Below, one piece after another: positions 63,721 through 64,000 of a stretch of 64,000 bases of DNA. A program made the translations under genes and the position numbers. The notes below the pieces were generated by a model, which was not told the origin of the DNA, ran no database searches, and worked only from the letters and a program-made list of their open reading frames with translations. This DNA comes from Chloroflexota bacterium (GTDB lineage: Bacteria; Chloroflexota; FW602-bin22; JACPRP01). Position 1 is the first letter of the stretch. Every line of letters begins with the position of its first letter. The stretch covers positions 16,250 through 80,249 of the forward strand of contig JACQUC010000093.1 of assembly GCA_016210495.1 (NCBI GenBank), in the 5' to 3' direction.

Positions 63721-64000
63721 TGCCGCTGGCCATCAGGCCGGTGGGAGAGCGGGTCAATGACCTGCGACGCTGGCATGCAGCGAGACCCCAGTTTCCAGAT
63801 GTGGCGCAACGGACGGTCGGCGACCCACTTCATCTCTCACAGTGCCACGCCCAAGGACGGGACTACAGGAAGGAATCAACGGCGAATTCTCGTGTGCGGC
63901 ACAACCATGGGCGCGCTACGAGGGAGGGCTCTTCTCCTCGGAAGGCATAGCCAGCTGCACGGCCATACGCCGAGCGACCTTTGGCCTGGGCTGGGAGGGC
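63721..64000. other. No recognisable feature
   Basis: This right end of the window shows no open frame with family resemblance on either strand. Confidence 0.5.

Noticed and set aside
63636..63950. 104-codon plus-strand open frame at the right end
   Set aside because: Its composition is unlike a protein and it runs antisense to the AlbA_2-type fragment.

Overview
The window is GC-rich bacterial DNA, most likely from an uncultured Chloroflexota (an inference). The grounds are an archaeal/eukaryote-like (type 2) isoleucyl-tRNA synthetase under a T-box leader, a pyruvoyl arginine decarboxylase / deoxyhypusine-synthase-like / agmatinase operon, heavy use of GTG and TTG starts, many HyuA/HyuB/UbiD paralogues, Thr/Pro/Ala-rich lipoprotein linkers, and several dispersed hairpin repeats. 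DnaA, Obg, NadD, PfkA and perfect DnaA boxes show it is chromosomal.

Region 1 (1-24.4 kb, all minus strand) is a catabolic cluster. From a sigma70-type promoter at about 24.36 kb it reads: a phenylacetate-CoA-ligase-like enzyme, three lipoprotein substrate-binding proteins, UbiD, HyuA, HyuB, HyuA, HyuB, two ACMSD-like amidohydrolases, a fumarate-reductase-type flavoprotein, a fourth substrate-binding protein, UbiD, HyuB and a HyuB cut by the left edge. The ubiD-hyuB-hyuB part occurs twice, and one hyuB pair is almost identical in DNA. No ABC permease, ATPase or UbiX is present. The predicted role is uptake, CoA activation and (de)carboxylation or ring hydrolysis of an aromatic or heterocyclic acid.

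Region 2 (24.4-39 kb) is housekeeping plus an accessory insert. It holds the T-box and ileS; a 2.5-kb chain of small overlapping genes (ribbon-helix-helix, two possible BECR-fold nucleases, a pRiA4b ORF-3-like protein, DUF2283); a nitroreductase; an SDR; nadD-obg; a probable oriC with clustered DnaA boxes; pfkA; a Ni/Co-transporter-like protein with a Fur-family regulator; and dnaA. A promoter-terminator pair at 39.04-39.18 kb marks a candidate small RNA or attenuator.

Region 3 (39.3-55.2 kb, all plus strand) is an exopolysaccharide locus. It encodes a membrane-anchored glycoside hydrolase, two O-antigen-ligase-like proteins, a UDP-glucuronate decarboxylase-like SDR, a UPF0104-type membrane protein, five GT4 glycosyltransferases, a polyprenyl-phosphate sugar transferase, a methyltransferase and a Wzz-like protein.

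Region 4 (55.2-64 kb) is mosaic. It contains tandem repeats, an HTH gene followed by a PIN toxin stub fused head-to-head with an MFS transporter stub, a LysM/M23 peptidase, the polyamine operon (with a dispersed repeat inside the agmatinase reading frame), a response regulator behind a perfect sigma54-type promoter, and a decayed right end with frameshifted fragments.
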